From NCBI GenBank assembly GCA_900315455.1, contig OMZE01000039.1, positions 1 to 43,306 of the forward strand: DNA of 43,306 nucleotides, read 5' to 3'. The stretch comes from an uncultured Prevotellaceae bacterium (GTDB lineage Bacteria; Bacteroidota; Bacteroidia; Bacteroidales; Bacteroidaceae). Positions 6,700-14,843 of this stretch are shown here, one piece after another. Each line of letters begins with the position of its first letter. Position 1 is the first letter of the stretch. The position numbers and the translations under genes were made by a program. A model generated the notes under the pieces. The model was not told the DNA's origin. It made no database searches and worked only from the letters and a program-made list of their open reading frames with translations.

Positions 6700-8610
6700 A
6701 TGAGAAGAAATCATTTCCTCAGCATGTGTCTCGCTTCGTGCTTGGCCATGCTCTCCACTGGCGCCATGGCACAGGCCCTTTATACCACCGATGCCCGCGA
6801 TACCTACCAGGTGGGCGAGACAGTGTCGATTAAGTATGAGGGCGCACAGGCCGGCGACCGTATCATCATCTACCACAACCTCTCCATCCTGCCTCTGGCA
6901 GAAGCCCTCGACGTGGTACAGGCCGAAGGGGTGTATGATGTTCCCCCCGTGCTGCAGCCGGGCAATTACACCGCGCTCCTCGCCAGGGGAGCAAGCGCAT
7001 TGGCACGTCTCGACTTCCGTATGGCCGACCTGTCGATAGAGGCACCCCGTCGCATTATGGTGCTCTCCGACATCCATGTGATGAGTCCCGACCTTGTAAT
7101 CGACCCATCGAGTGAGGCCTTTGCGAAGATGACGGCAGGCGACAGGAAATTGTTGAAATACAGTTACGAGATATTCCAGACCTACTGCGACACTATCCGA
7201 GCCCTCAGGCCCGACCTCGTGCTCATTGCCGGTGACCTCACCAAGGATGGCGAACTGCTCAGCCATCAGGCAGTGGCTGCCGGACTGAAGCAGTTGCTCG
7301 ATGAGGGCATCCCCACACTCGTCGTTCCCGGCAACCATGACATAGAGTGCAAGATGGGAAGGGTGTACGACTACGACGGGTCGCACGCGGCAGAAAACAT
7401 CACCATAGAGCAGTTTGCCGAAATCTACCACGACTTCGGCTATGATGGCACGACGGAGCGCGACCCCAACTCGCTCTCCTATGCCTGCGAGCCGTTCCCC
7501 GGTCTTGTACTCATCTGCATCGACGACAGCCGCACCCCGTCGAAGGGCGATACGGGCTATGGCGAGGCAGAGTTCGGGCGCATCATACAGCCCACCCTCG
7601 ACTGGGTGATAGAGAAGGCCGATGAGGCAGCAAAACAGAACAAGAGGGTATTGGCAATGATGCACCACCAGATGCTGGAGCATTTCAACGGTCAGTTGTC
7701 GTTCTTCGAGTCGGCGGTGACGGAGCATGGCGACAGCATCGCCCGCATCTTCGCTGCCCACGGCATCAAGGCTGTGATGACAGGACACATGCACGTGCCC
7801 AATGTGGCTAAGATGTGGAGCGTCGACAGGCAAGACTCCATCTACGACATCAACTCGGCTTCTACCATCTCTTATCCCAGCCAATACAGGATGTTGCTCT
7901 TCGACGATAACCTGACGCGGATGGACGTGGTGACACGGACGGTGAACAGCACCCCCTCGCTGGCAAATCTCCAACTTGCCGCCCGCGAACAGATACGTGT
8001 CACGCTGCCCGAGACCGTGAGGAGACTCACCACCACCTACCGTGCCACGCTCGACCAGATGCTGCAGCAGTTCAGCGGCATACCTGAGTTCGACAATGCC
8101 ATCAGCGACATCCCATCCGACAACGACGAGTTGGCTGCCCTTGCCTACGAGGCATTTGGCAATACCTTGGAAAAGGTGGTCTTCACCTCGGCAGAAGGCA
8201 ACGAGAACCTGAAGGGTGCCGCCGAAGTGATACTGCAGCAACTGAAGACAGACTGCGCGAAGGCCTGCGACCTCATCTTCGACAACCAGAACGCAGACAC
8301 GCGCGCCTTCCTCACCACCATCCTTCAACTGATGGTCATGGAGAAGGCAGAGCCGATGGTGAAGAGCATGCTGAGCGACGTGTCGTTCCTCGGCACAGCC
8401 GACGAGAACCAGACCGACGACCTCTACCTTACCATCCGCCTCACCGAAGAGCAGAGTGGCATCCATGCCATATCACCCGACGAGGAGAATGCCTCTGCCA
8501 CGGTCTATACCATCACCGGCATGCCCGTCTCCGGCAACACCTCTTCACTGCCCAAGGGCATCTACGTGAAGCGTCAGGGAAACAGCGTGAAGAAGGTATT
8601 GGTGAAATGA
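6700..8610 (+). CDS. Secreted calcineurin-like metallophosphoesterase
   Basis: A 636-residue exported dinuclear-metal phosphoesterase. The start at 6700 gives a clear signal peptide ending at AMAQA. The same frame is open back to 6454, but that stretch is the repeat element. After a short beta domain come the family motifs in order: DIH (near residue 121), GDLTKDGE (about 177), GNHD (about 210), MMHHQ (about 320) and GHMH (about 361). A helical region of about 230 residues follows. The last 40 residues (TVYTITGMPV, then LPKGIYVK, then a basic end) have the pattern of type IX secretion C-terminal signals, so surface display or release is inferred. The substrate is unknown. The stop codon begins the 7-bp repeat array downstream. 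Confidence 0.9.
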   Translation: MRRNHFLSMCLASCLAMLSTGAMAQALYTTDARDTYQVGETVSIKYEGAQAGDRIIIYHNLSILPLAEALDVVQAEGVYDVPPVLQPGNYTALLARGASALARLDFRMADLSIEAPRRIMVLSDIHVMSPDLVIDPSSEAFAKMTAGDRKLLKYSYEIFQTYCDTIRALRPDLVLIAGDLTKDGELLSHQAVAAGLKQLLDEGIPTLVVPGNHDIECKMGRVYDYDGSHAAENITIEQFAEIYHDFGYDGTTERDPNSLSYACEPFPGLVLICIDDSRTPSKGDTGYGEAEFGRIIQPTLDWVIEKADEAAKQNKRVLAMMHHQMLEHFNGQLSFFESAVTEHGDSIARIFAAHGIKAVMTGHMHVPNVAKMWSVDRQDSIYDINSASTISYPSQYRMLLFDDNLTRMDVVTRTVNSTPSLANLQLAAREQIRVTLPETVRRLTTTYRATLDQMLQQFSGIPEFDNAISDIPSDNDELAALAYEAFGNTLEKVVFTSAEGNENLKGAAEVILQQLKTDCAKACDLIFDNQNADTRAFLTTILQLMVMEKAEPMVKSMLSDVSFLGTADENQTDDLYLTIRLTEEQSGIHAISPDEENASATVYTITGMPVSGNTSSLPKGIYVKRQGNSVKKVLVK

Positions 8611-8656
8611 GATTGAGGTTTGAGATTTGAGGTTTGAGATTTGTGGTTTGAGGTTT
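8608..8656 (+). repeat. Seven 7-bp tandem repeats starting at a stop codon
   Basis: Consecutive heptads alternate between GAGGTTT and GAGATTT. The first one (TGAGATT, 8608-8614) includes the TGA stop of the metallophosphoesterase gene. A matching array in the same orientation relative to its gene follows the CE2 esterase at 12217-12279. Confidence 0.85.
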
Positions 8657-8823
8657 ATCATGCTTGGCATGATGAACATTGGCGGCGCCTCAGCAAACTG
8701 AAAGTAAACTCTCGTTTGCATTCGGCTTGCACGATGTTTGAGATTTATCATGCTTTGCATGATGAACATCGGCTGCGCCTCAGCAGAGGGAAAACAATTC
8801 CACTCTGCCGAGGCGCCGCCGAT
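8650..8823. repeat. Nested palindromic repeat units
   Basis: Two related direct units, about 8650-8704 and 8737-8791, each carry the palindrome ATCATGC/GCATGAT followed by GATGAACATyGGCkGCGCC and TCAGC. The second unit's 8768-8788 segment pairs with 8803-8823 (ATCGGC.GCGCCTC / GAGGCGCCGCCGAT), forming a stem of about 21 bp with two mismatches and a 14-nt loop. It could terminate transcription from either side, though no T-run follows. Confidence 0.75.
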
Positions 8824-8842
8824 ATTTTGGGTTGGAGATTTA

Positions 8843-8947
8843 CCGTATGTCGCTAAATCGTCGCGACCACCAAGAGTCCCGTATGTCGCTATATTGTCGC
8901 GACCACCAAGAGTGTCCCGTATGTCGCTATATCATAGCGACCAAGAG
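8843..8947. repeat. Three tandem copies of a 31-37-bp palindromic unit
   Basis: Copies begin at 8843, 8878 and 8916 with CCGTATGTCGCTAwAT, continue with a complementary (C/G)GCGAC arm, and end in CCAAGAG. The third contains the exact palindrome TCGCTAT-ATC-ATAGCGA. No unique spacers occur, so this is not a CRISPR array. A single related unit in opposite orientation lies at about 12188-12215. Confidence 0.85.
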
Positions 8948-8981
8948 ATGAAACTGGGGGAGCGGAGGCTTGGCATGGTTG

Positions 8982-11363
8982 TTATTCCGACCTGTTGAGG
9001 ATGATATTGATGATGTCCGTCACGTCAGAGATGTTGATGAGACCATCGCCGTTGGCATCGGCATGCTTGGCGTTGAACGGATTCGGGTTGTTGCTGAGGA
9101 TGTAACTGATGATGGCCGAAACATCAGAGATGTTGATGAGGCCGTTATTGTCTACGTCGCCGATGAGGTTGTTGTCTACAATTTTGAATTTCGACCGTCC
9201 TATCATGGTGAACCTTCCGTTGGAGTCGACGCCGAGGAGGTCGGTCATATACCATCCTGGCTCCAACTTGTTGCCGAAATTGAAGGTCAGGGTAGATGTC
9301 TTGCCGGCTTTCACGGTGATAAACTGTGCGTCATCGCGGACGGCAGCCCAGCCTTCAGGGTCGTTGTCGTCTTCGCTGTACTGCTTGTAGAGTTCCGTCC
9401 TGACGTAGTGCTGGTAGGTCTTTTTCGCGCTGTTCTTCACTTTGGCAGTCATTACCACTGGCAGGTTCTTCACCTCCAATAGCGCCTCATTCGAGTAGTT
9501 GGGTTTCCAACTTTCAGTCTTAAGGCCTCCCGTTGCCGCCACCACATTGATGGTCTCCTGCCATAAAGGATGATAGTTGTTGTCGTTGCCACCCTCGCAG
9601 AGTGTCAACTCCTGTTGCCCTACAGTATTCAGCCACACCTCCATGGTGATGGTCTTCGTGGCACCCGGGTCGATTTGTACTCCCGTGGTCCTGACGAGTT
9701 CTGAGCCAGAGTACATGTTCAGGTGTGTGGCACCCACCTCGCCGTTATTGGTGATGGTCGCCTTGAAAAGGTGGTAGCCCTGTTGGAAACTTTCATCCTC
9801 TTCCATGCTCACGAGTGTGAAGTCGCATTGTGAGTCGTCGTGGGGAGTGAGGGTGAGTTTCTTTGCCTCTATCTTGGCATCGAGATACACAGGTGGTGTA
9901 AGGGGTATGGGGCGCCATTCTGAGCCTTCTTCTCGCTCACGATACATGATCTTCACCGTGTAATTTCCTGTGGCGAGGTTCTTGCCGAAGGTCACCTTCG
10001 GGTTCCATTCAAATATATAGTCGGGGTTGTCATCGGCCTCTGCCAGCAGTTTCACCATCTCACCGTTCTTGAACAGACCGAGTCCGTAGGTGATGGGGAT
10101 GGACGAATGGGAATTGTTGTAAATCATCGACTGGAATTTCACATCCTTGAAGTTGGCAGATGACCCGCTGCGGCTATAGGTGGAAGGGTCGGCATCGAGA
10201 TAATCTATATAGATGTTAGGCGCCTCGCTGTTGCTGCCGTCCTTATTGGGATAGAGTCCGATGTGCGCGTAACCGTAACCGCCCCATCCAGGCACTCCGT
10301 CGGTGTCGTATTGGTTGTCTTCGTTGAGTAGACTCAGGAGAAAATAGCCGTTCTTCAAACCATCCCAACCCCAGTTGATATGGAAGAAACCGTTGCCGTC
10401 GTAGCCGTCGCAGATGAACTCATGGCCGGCGCCGTTGCCCGACATTCCCCCGTAGATGACGGGGTGTCCTGCGCTGAGTTCGCTGTAGATGAGTGCGTCC
10501 CATTGTGCTTCGGTGTAAGCACTGCGTTCGGCGACATACGCCGAGGGGTTGTAGTCGAAATACTCCGCCATCTCTGTCACCACGAAGGTACTCGCTCCCG
10601 AACCGCTTGGAGTGTAGTCCATCAGCATGGCCTGTCCGCAGTAGCGCATCAGTTGGGCAACTGCAATGGCGGAGGCATCCGTCTGGTCGCGGGTGTATTT
10701 CGGGGCCATACCTTGCCAATCGAATGTTGTAGCGGGCAGTGCATCGCAATTGATTTGTAAACTGTAGGTCATGTATTCTGGTATCGCACCGACTCCTTGG
10801 GGCCATTGGTAGAAATACATCAACTGTGCCATGGCAGTAGCCACGCATCCCGTGGCGCACGGCTGGCCGTCGTATGTAGGACACATGTTGTTGTAGGGTG
10901 AGTCTTGTCCCCAGGAGGTCTCGCCTAGTAGTGGCCTCACTTCTGCCTTGTTGGCGAGTGGGCTTTGCCGTATGCTGCTCACCCGTTGTTGGTGTGCCCT
11001 GGCGGCGAAGGCGTCGAGGATTTCGCGGAGTGGGGCAGGCAGCGTGTTGGCATCAAACTCCCCGTTGTCGGCATAGCCGATGATGGGGGCAGAGGTGTCG
11101 TCGCCGCTCACGATGACGTAGCCTTTGCCCTCTTTGTTGTCGAAGACGTAATAGGCTCCGCCTGGCTCAGCGAAGTTGAGGTTGAGTGAGGTCGTCTGTG
11201 GGCGTGACGGGTTGGTGCCCACCTGACTTCTCTTCGTGATGAACGTCTTGGCTCGCTGTCGTGCCTGTTCCAGTGTCACGGGAGTGGCATGCAGGGCAAG
11301 GGAGAACATGCCCATGAGGAAGAGGGCAAGGACTTGACGTGTGGTGGCATGTAGTTTTCTCAT
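8982..11363 (-). CDS. C10-family cysteine protease with Spi prodomain and dockerin-like C-terminus
   Basis: A 793-residue secreted protease of the streptopain (SpeB) family. The start at 11363 gives a signal peptide ending near HATP and fits the promoter at 11402-11433. Order of parts: Spi-type propeptide (about 28-125, with YYVFDNKEGKGYVIVSGDD), catalytic domain with Cys173 in ATGCVATAMAQ and His314 in GAGHEFICDGYD followed by FHINWGWDG, beta-sandwich repeats (about 410-725), and a C-terminal module of about 60 residues. That module has two calcium-loop repeats (DVDNNGLINISDV and DANGDGLINISDV), each followed by a helix, which is the type I dockerin pattern. There is no type IX-like tail, in contrast to the second C10 protease in this window. 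It is probably made as an inactive precursor and cuts extracellular protein. Confidence 0.92.
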   Translation of the reverse strand: MRKLHATTRQVLALFLMGMFSLALHATPVTLEQARQRAKTFITKRSQVGTNPSRPQTTSLNLNFAEPGGAYYVFDNKEGKGYVIVSGDDTSAPIIGYADNGEFDANTLPAPLREILDAFAARAHQQRVSSIRQSPLANKAEVRPLLGETSWGQDSPYNNMCPTYDGQPCATGCVATAMAQLMYFYQWPQGVGAIPEYMTYSLQINCDALPATTFDWQGMAPKYTRDQTDASAIAVAQLMRYCGQAMLMDYTPSGSGASTFVVTEMAEYFDYNPSAYVAERSAYTEAQWDALIYSELSAGHPVIYGGMSGNGAGHEFICDGYDGNGFFHINWGWDGLKNGYFLLSLLNEDNQYDTDGVPGWGGYGYAHIGLYPNKDGSNSEAPNIYIDYLDADPSTYSRSGSSANFKDVKFQSMIYNNSHSSIPITYGLGLFKNGEMVKLLAEADDNPDYIFEWNPKVTFGKNLATGNYTVKIMYREREEGSEWRPIPLTPPVYLDAKIEAKKLTLTPHDDSQCDFTLVSMEEDESFQQGYHLFKATITNNGEVGATHLNMYSGSELVRTTGVQIDPGATKTITMEVWLNTVGQQELTLCEGGNDNNYHPLWQETINVVAATGGLKTESWKPNYSNEALLEVKNLPVVMTAKVKNSAKKTYQHYVRTELYKQYSEDDNDPEGWAAVRDDAQFITVKAGKTSTLTFNFGNKLEPGWYMTDLLGVDSNGRFTMIGRSKFKIVDNNLIGDVDNNGLINISDVSAIISYILSNNPNPFNAKHADANGDGLINISDVTDIINIILNRSE

Positions 11364-11401
11364 AGTGGCATCGAATAGTTGAAGTTGATAGTAATATGAG
11401 C

Positions 11402-11433
11402 CAAAGATAGAAAAAAAAGAGAGAAAATGCAAA
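11402..11433 (-). promoter_or_regulatory. Promoter of the dockerin C10 protease
   Basis: On the minus strand: TTTG (11433-11430), a 20-bp spacer and TATCTTTG (11409-11402). Transcription would begin near 11396, leaving a leader of about 33 nt before the ATG at 11363 and excluding the longer upstream frame. Confidence 0.8.
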
Positions 11434-11508
11434 AGAATCGGAGATTTTTTGCATTTTCGAGTAAAGGATTGGGCAACATACAAAATGAAAACCCGAATAT
11501 CAATATCA

Positions 11509-11567
11509 ACACAGAGGTACAGAGATACAGAGTTCTTTTTGTCCTCTGTGTCTCTGTACCTCTGTGT
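11509..11567. repeat. Long inverted repeat built of ACAGAG words
   Basis: Arms 11509-11532 and 11544-11567 pair over 24 bp with one mismatch around an 11-nt loop containing a T5 run. Each arm is internally repetitive (ACAGAG recurring every 8 bp). It lies between the lipoprotein gene (11621-12148, minus) and the promoter of the C10 protease, where it could terminate the lipoprotein transcript. A further small hairpin, GCCG/CGGC, sits at 11590-11605. Confidence 0.85.
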
Positions 11568-11620
11568 GGTATTTATATATGGAAGATGCCGCCTATCTTC
11601 GGCATGTCCCTACATGGCCT

Positions 11621-12148
11621 TTATTTCCGTTTCAATACGGCCGCCTTGGTTTGTTTCTTACCGTTCTCCTCGAAGGTGACGTCGCCGCTGAAGTCGTTCT
11701 CCACACGGGTAAGTTCGATGAGCACGCGCAGCGTCTCGATGCTGTCGCGCTTCTGCGATCCGGTGAGGGTGATGTTGTCGCCGAGATACCCTTCCACCTT
11801 CACTGAGCGGCTGCCCCACTTGAAGGTTCCTGTGAGGTCGTCGAGTTCATTGCCGTGGTGAAGGTCAAGAGAGGCGGTGTCGGCCCCTACCTTGCCAATG
11901 AGCACGAAATGTGACCGCTCATAGACCCGCCTCAGGCTGTCGACGCGTCTCAGGCTGTCGGCTTTTCGGATATTCAACTGTCGCTGTCGCTCCAGCGAGT
12001 CTTTCTGGGCGGAGAGCAGCGAGTCGGTGCGCTTGCGTGCTATTTCTGTGCTTTCACGGAGCATCTGTTCACTCTTATTTTCGCCGCACGAAGCCCATAG
12101 GGTAAGGACAAAGAGTGCTGCCAGGACATGGAATGTAAATTTTCTCAT
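11621..12148 (-). CDS. Coiled-coil lipoprotein of unknown function
   Basis: A 175-residue lipoprotein with lipobox WASC (Cys about 21). Residues 28-77 are a highly charged helix (ESTEIARKRTDSLL, then LERQRQLNIRKADSLRR, VDSLRRVYERS) with a repeated DSLRR word, predicted to be a coiled coil. The C-terminal half is a small beta domain (HFVLIGKVGAD, GTFKWGSRSVKVEGYLGD, IELTRVENDFSGDVTFEENG) ending in a basic tail. No domain is recognised. It lies 129 bp downstream of the CE2 esterase on the same strand. I see no convincing promoter of its own, so read-through is possible across the repeats in between. Confidence 0.75.
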   Translation of the reverse strand: MRKFTFHVLAALFVLTLWASCGENKSEQMLRESTEIARKRTDSLLSAQKDSLERQRQLNIRKADSLRRVDSLRRVYERSHFVLIGKVGADTASLDLHHGNELDDLTGTFKWGSRSVKVEGYLGDNITLTGSQKRDSIETLRVLIELTRVENDFSGDVTFEENGKKQTKAAVLKRK

Positions 12149-12181
12149 ATTCTTTGATTTCCAATCTAAATATCGAATTTC

Positions 12182-12279
12182 ATCTTTTGGTCGCGACGAA
12201 ATCGCGACCTACGGTAAACCTCCAACCTTAAACCTTAAACCTTAAACCTTCAACCTCAAACCTTAAATCTCAAACTCTC
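12182..12279 (-). repeat. Composite 3' repeat: palindrome plus nine heptads after the CE2 stop codon
   Basis: Positions 12217-12279 are nine 7-bp units, mostly AACCTTA (plus strand), running into the TGA stop of the CE2 gene (12278-12280). Next to them (12188-12215) is the palindrome GGTCGCGA-CGAAA-TCGCGACC. Read from the gene, the order (stop, heptads, TTGGAGGTTTACCGTA, palindrome) is the same as after the metallophosphoesterase at 8608-8878. Confidence 0.85.
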
Positions 12280-13354
12280 ATTCCCATCCCATCAGTTGCT
12301 GGAGGAATGTGGTGAGTTCTTCGCCCATAAGTGCTTGGCGCTGCAGAGAGGGATGACCCTGAGAACCCATACCCAGCGAACCGTCGTCGGGTGTGAAGTC
12401 CATGCGGTAGACCTCGTGGTCGCCCCGGCTTGCGGCATCAGCGATGGCGGCATCCTGTGCAGCCTGGATGTCGGTAAGCCTTTTCGACACCGGTATGGCC
12501 CCGATGAGGTATACGATTTTCGCCTGTGGATAGTAGTTGCGCAGCGTCTTCGTAAACGCCTTGAAGGCTTCGGTGAGGCGTGTCGTGTCGTATTTCCCCA
12601 CAGAGGTGTCGTTGCAGCCCAGGTTCACGCACACCACGTCGGGCTGGAAGAGCGAGAAGTCCCATTGCTCCCCTTGTGTGGCGTAGAACGTGTGCGGATA
12701 GACATTGGGCATGATTTGCTCGGGAATCTTCCCTGCGTAGTTGCGGTAGAGTCCGATGCCGCTGCGTGCGCATACCTGGCATTGGGCGCCGAGGTTGCGT
12801 GCGGCGATGGCGGCATAGGTGTAGTAGAAGTTCTGCTTGCTGAAGAGAAAGGTCTTCTCCGTGCCGTCGCCCTCGATGCCATAGCCGCAGGTGATGGAGT
12901 TGCCGATGAACTCGATGCGGCGGTCGGGCAGGGTGGGGCGTTCGCCCAGTGAGCATCCGTCGTCGAGGAGCAGGCCATAGAATGTGGGTTTCTTGCCATG
13001 CCCCTCAATGATATAGGTGAGAGTGAGCGAATGCTCTCCCTCCGGCAGGCCGTTGGCGAGCCGTGTGATGCCGTCGCCTTTCATCACTTGCACCTTGTGT
13101 GGTGCGATATCGTCCACCTCGACCATGAAATAGCCGCAGTCGGAGTTGGTCTTCATCGCTGCCGAGGTGCCTGAGAACGTGCAACGTATCTGCACACCGG
13201 GGTATGTCCATGCCACTGCCCCAGGCCGGTAGGTATGGCTCACCCTTCCTACATAGGCAAATCCTGATGCCGTGGCAGGCACCAGTTGCGACGCGCCGGC
13301 ATGGATGGCCATGATCATGGCAACCAGCAGCAGTATTTTCCGGGAAACTGTCAT
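12278..13354 (-). CDS. CE2-like SGNH carbohydrate esterase
   Basis: A 358-residue secreted esterase whose layout matches carbohydrate esterase family 2 (acetylxylan/acetyl-glycan deacetylases). It has a signal peptide (to about residue 22) and an N-terminal beta-sandwich (about 25-135, including WTYPGVQIRCTFSGTSAAM and GYFMVEVDD). The SGNH domain follows, with nucleophile Ser153 in FIGNSITCGYG, the GCND block and the terminal His334 in SQGHPSLQRQ. The expected activity is removal of acetyl groups from a polysaccharide outside the cytoplasm. It is the last gene of an operon, 16 bp after an MBOAT acyltransferase, so adding and removing the same acyl group is a reasonable inference. The actual glycan is unknown. 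Confidence 0.88.
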   Translation of the reverse strand: MTVSRKILLLVAMIMAIHAGASQLVPATASGFAYVGRVSHTYRPGAVAWTYPGVQIRCTFSGTSAAMKTNSDCGYFMVEVDDIAPHKVQVMKGDGITRLANGLPEGEHSLTLTYIIEGHGKKPTFYGLLLDDGCSLGERPTLPDRRIEFIGNSITCGYGIEGDGTEKTFLFSKQNFYYTYAAIAARNLGAQCQVCARSGIGLYRNYAGKIPEQIMPNVYPHTFYATQGEQWDFSLFQPDVVCVNLGCNDTSVGKYDTTRLTEAFKAFTKTLRNYYPQAKIVYLIGAIPVSKRLTDIQAAQDAAIADAASRGDHEVYRMDFTPDDGSLGMGSQGHPSLQRQALMGEELTTFLQQLMGWE

Positions 13355-13370
13355 TGCTTTGTTTGGCGAT

Positions 13371-14825
13371 TTAGAATTGGGTGTAGATGAACGGCTGTAT
13401 GTCGTTCTGCCTGTAGTTGACCACCACTTGCAGAATGACGATGAGGAGGATAATCTTAAACATGATGGGGGTGTTCACATACCATTCCTTCAGTTTGTCG
13501 AGATGCTTCTGGCGGATGGCATGCAAGGCGAAACCGAGCACCACGAATACGGTCCATGCCGTGCGTGTCTCAACGAACGGCGCGAGGTATGCCAGGCTGA
13601 AGTCGCTGAAGATGCGCCCGATGATGGTGAATGCCGTGTTGAGGTCGGCAGAGCGGAAGAATACCCAGGTGAGGCAGATATATAGAAAGGTGAGCAGGAA
13701 GGAGCCCAGCCTCACATACCAACTGTTGGGTATGGGGTCGAGCCATCGCTTGCAGAACTTGTGTATCACCAGACCTATGCCGTGGAGTGCTCCCCAGATG
13801 ACGAACATCCACGATGCCCCATGCCATAGTCCTGCCACCAGCATGGTGATGAAGTTGTTGACGTAGGTGCGCACCTTCCCGCAGCGGTTGCCGCCGAGGG
13901 GGATGTAGACATAGTCGCGGAACCAGGTGGAGAGGGAGATGTGCCACCGGTGCCAGAATTCCTGCAGGTTGAGCGACTGGTAGGGGAACCGGAAGTTCTC
14001 TTTCAACTCGATTCCCAGGAGCGAGGCCAGTCCGATGCTGATGTCGCTGTAGCCGGAGAAGTCGCAGTAAATCTGCAAGGTATATCCCAGCACGCCCATG
14101 GCGTTCTCGAAGCCCGAGTAGGCGGTGGGGTCGTCGAAAATCCAGTTGTTGTATTGCGCGATATAGTCGGCGATGAGTGCTTTCTTCAGCAGTCCGCTCA
14201 TGATGAGCCACAGTCCGTTATACACCTGGGTGTCGCCGATGTGGTAGCGGTGCTTGATTTGCGGGATGAGTGTCTCGGCGCGGGTGATGGGGCCTGCCAT
14301 GAGCAGGGGGAAGAAGGTGAGGTAGAACGTGTATTCAAGCAGGCTCGTCTCCGTGGTGAACCTCCCCTTGTATACGTCGACGGTGTAACTGATGGCCTGG
14401 AATGTGTAGAACGATATTCCCACAGGCAGGATGATGGCCAGCGGCGAGAAGTTGGAGCGGGTGAGTTCGTTCAGAATCTCAATGAAGAAATTGGTGTACT
14501 TGTAGTAGAGCAGCGGCAGCAGTTCCACTGCCACGGTGAGCCACATCAGTCCTTTGCGCCGAGGCCCTTCCCACTCGTCCATCTTGCGTGTGAGGTAGTA
14601 CGACAGCAGCACGGTGGCGGGCAGCAGGAGCATCAGCACCCCGTTGGCCTTGTAGGCGAAGAACAGGCTGAACGCCACCACGTAGAGAAGCATGAGTGTC
14701 TTGAAGGAGTGGCGTATGGCGATGTAGAGCCCGAAAAACAGCACGAAGGCCACGGCGAAAGGCAACGACACAAGCGACCACGCTTTGTCAGGAGTCGTGA
14801 AGAAATGGATGAGTTGGTCGAACAT
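13371..14825 (-). CDS. MBOAT-family membrane O-acyltransferase (AlgI/DltB-like)
   Basis: A 484-residue polytopic inner-membrane protein with about 10-12 hydrophobic segments. It carries the family hallmarks: GISFYTFQAISYTVDVYKG (136-154), QIYCDFSGYSDI (251-262), QEFWHRWHISLSTWFRDYV (288-306), IPLGGNR and the invariant His335 in AGLWHGASWM. Relatives (AlgI, DltB, PatA) pass acetyl or alanyl groups across the membrane to exported glycans. It is flanked by an upstream membrane-anchored SGNH protein (18 bp gap), like the AlgJ/AlgX- or PatB-type partner that completes the transfer, and by a downstream CE2 esterase. The substrate is not evident. No glycan synthesis genes are in view. Confidence 0.93.
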   Translation of the reverse strand: MFDQLIHFFTTPDKAWSLVSLPFAVAFVLFFGLYIAIRHSFKTLMLLYVVAFSLFFAYKANGVLMLLLPATVLLSYYLTRKMDEWEGPRRKGLMWLTVAVELLPLLYYKYTNFFIEILNELTRSNFSPLAIILPVGISFYTFQAISYTVDVYKGRFTTETSLLEYTFYLTFFPLLMAGPITRAETLIPQIKHRYHIGDTQVYNGLWLIMSGLLKKALIADYIAQYNNWIFDDPTAYSGFENAMGVLGYTLQIYCDFSGYSDISIGLASLLGIELKENFRFPYQSLNLQEFWHRWHISLSTWFRDYVYIPLGGNRCGKVRTYVNNFITMLVAGLWHGASWMFVIWGALHGIGLVIHKFCKRWLDPIPNSWYVRLGSFLLTFLYICLTWVFFRSADLNTAFTIIGRIFSDFSLAYLAPFVETRTAWTVFVVLGFALHAIRQKHLDKLKEWYVNTPIMFKIILLIVILQVVVNYRQNDIQPFIYTQF

Positions 14826-14843
14826 TGCCCTTCGTTTTGTGGG

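Noticed and set aside
6664-8466. 600-codon open frame on the minus strand opposite the metallophosphoesterase
   Set aside because: The composition is that of a GC-rich antisense shadow (His/Val/Gly-rich, no motif, no promoter), and the plus strand carries all the metallophosphoesterase motifs.
8843-8947. Possible CRISPR array (regular repeats of about 37 bp)
   Set aside because: The copies are directly adjacent with no unique spacers, each is palindromic, and no cas gene is present.
12217-12279. Telomere-like heptad repeat (AACCTTA)
   Set aside because: The array is short, degenerate, internal to the chromosome-like sequence and starts at a stop codon; a dispersed 3' repeat explains it better.
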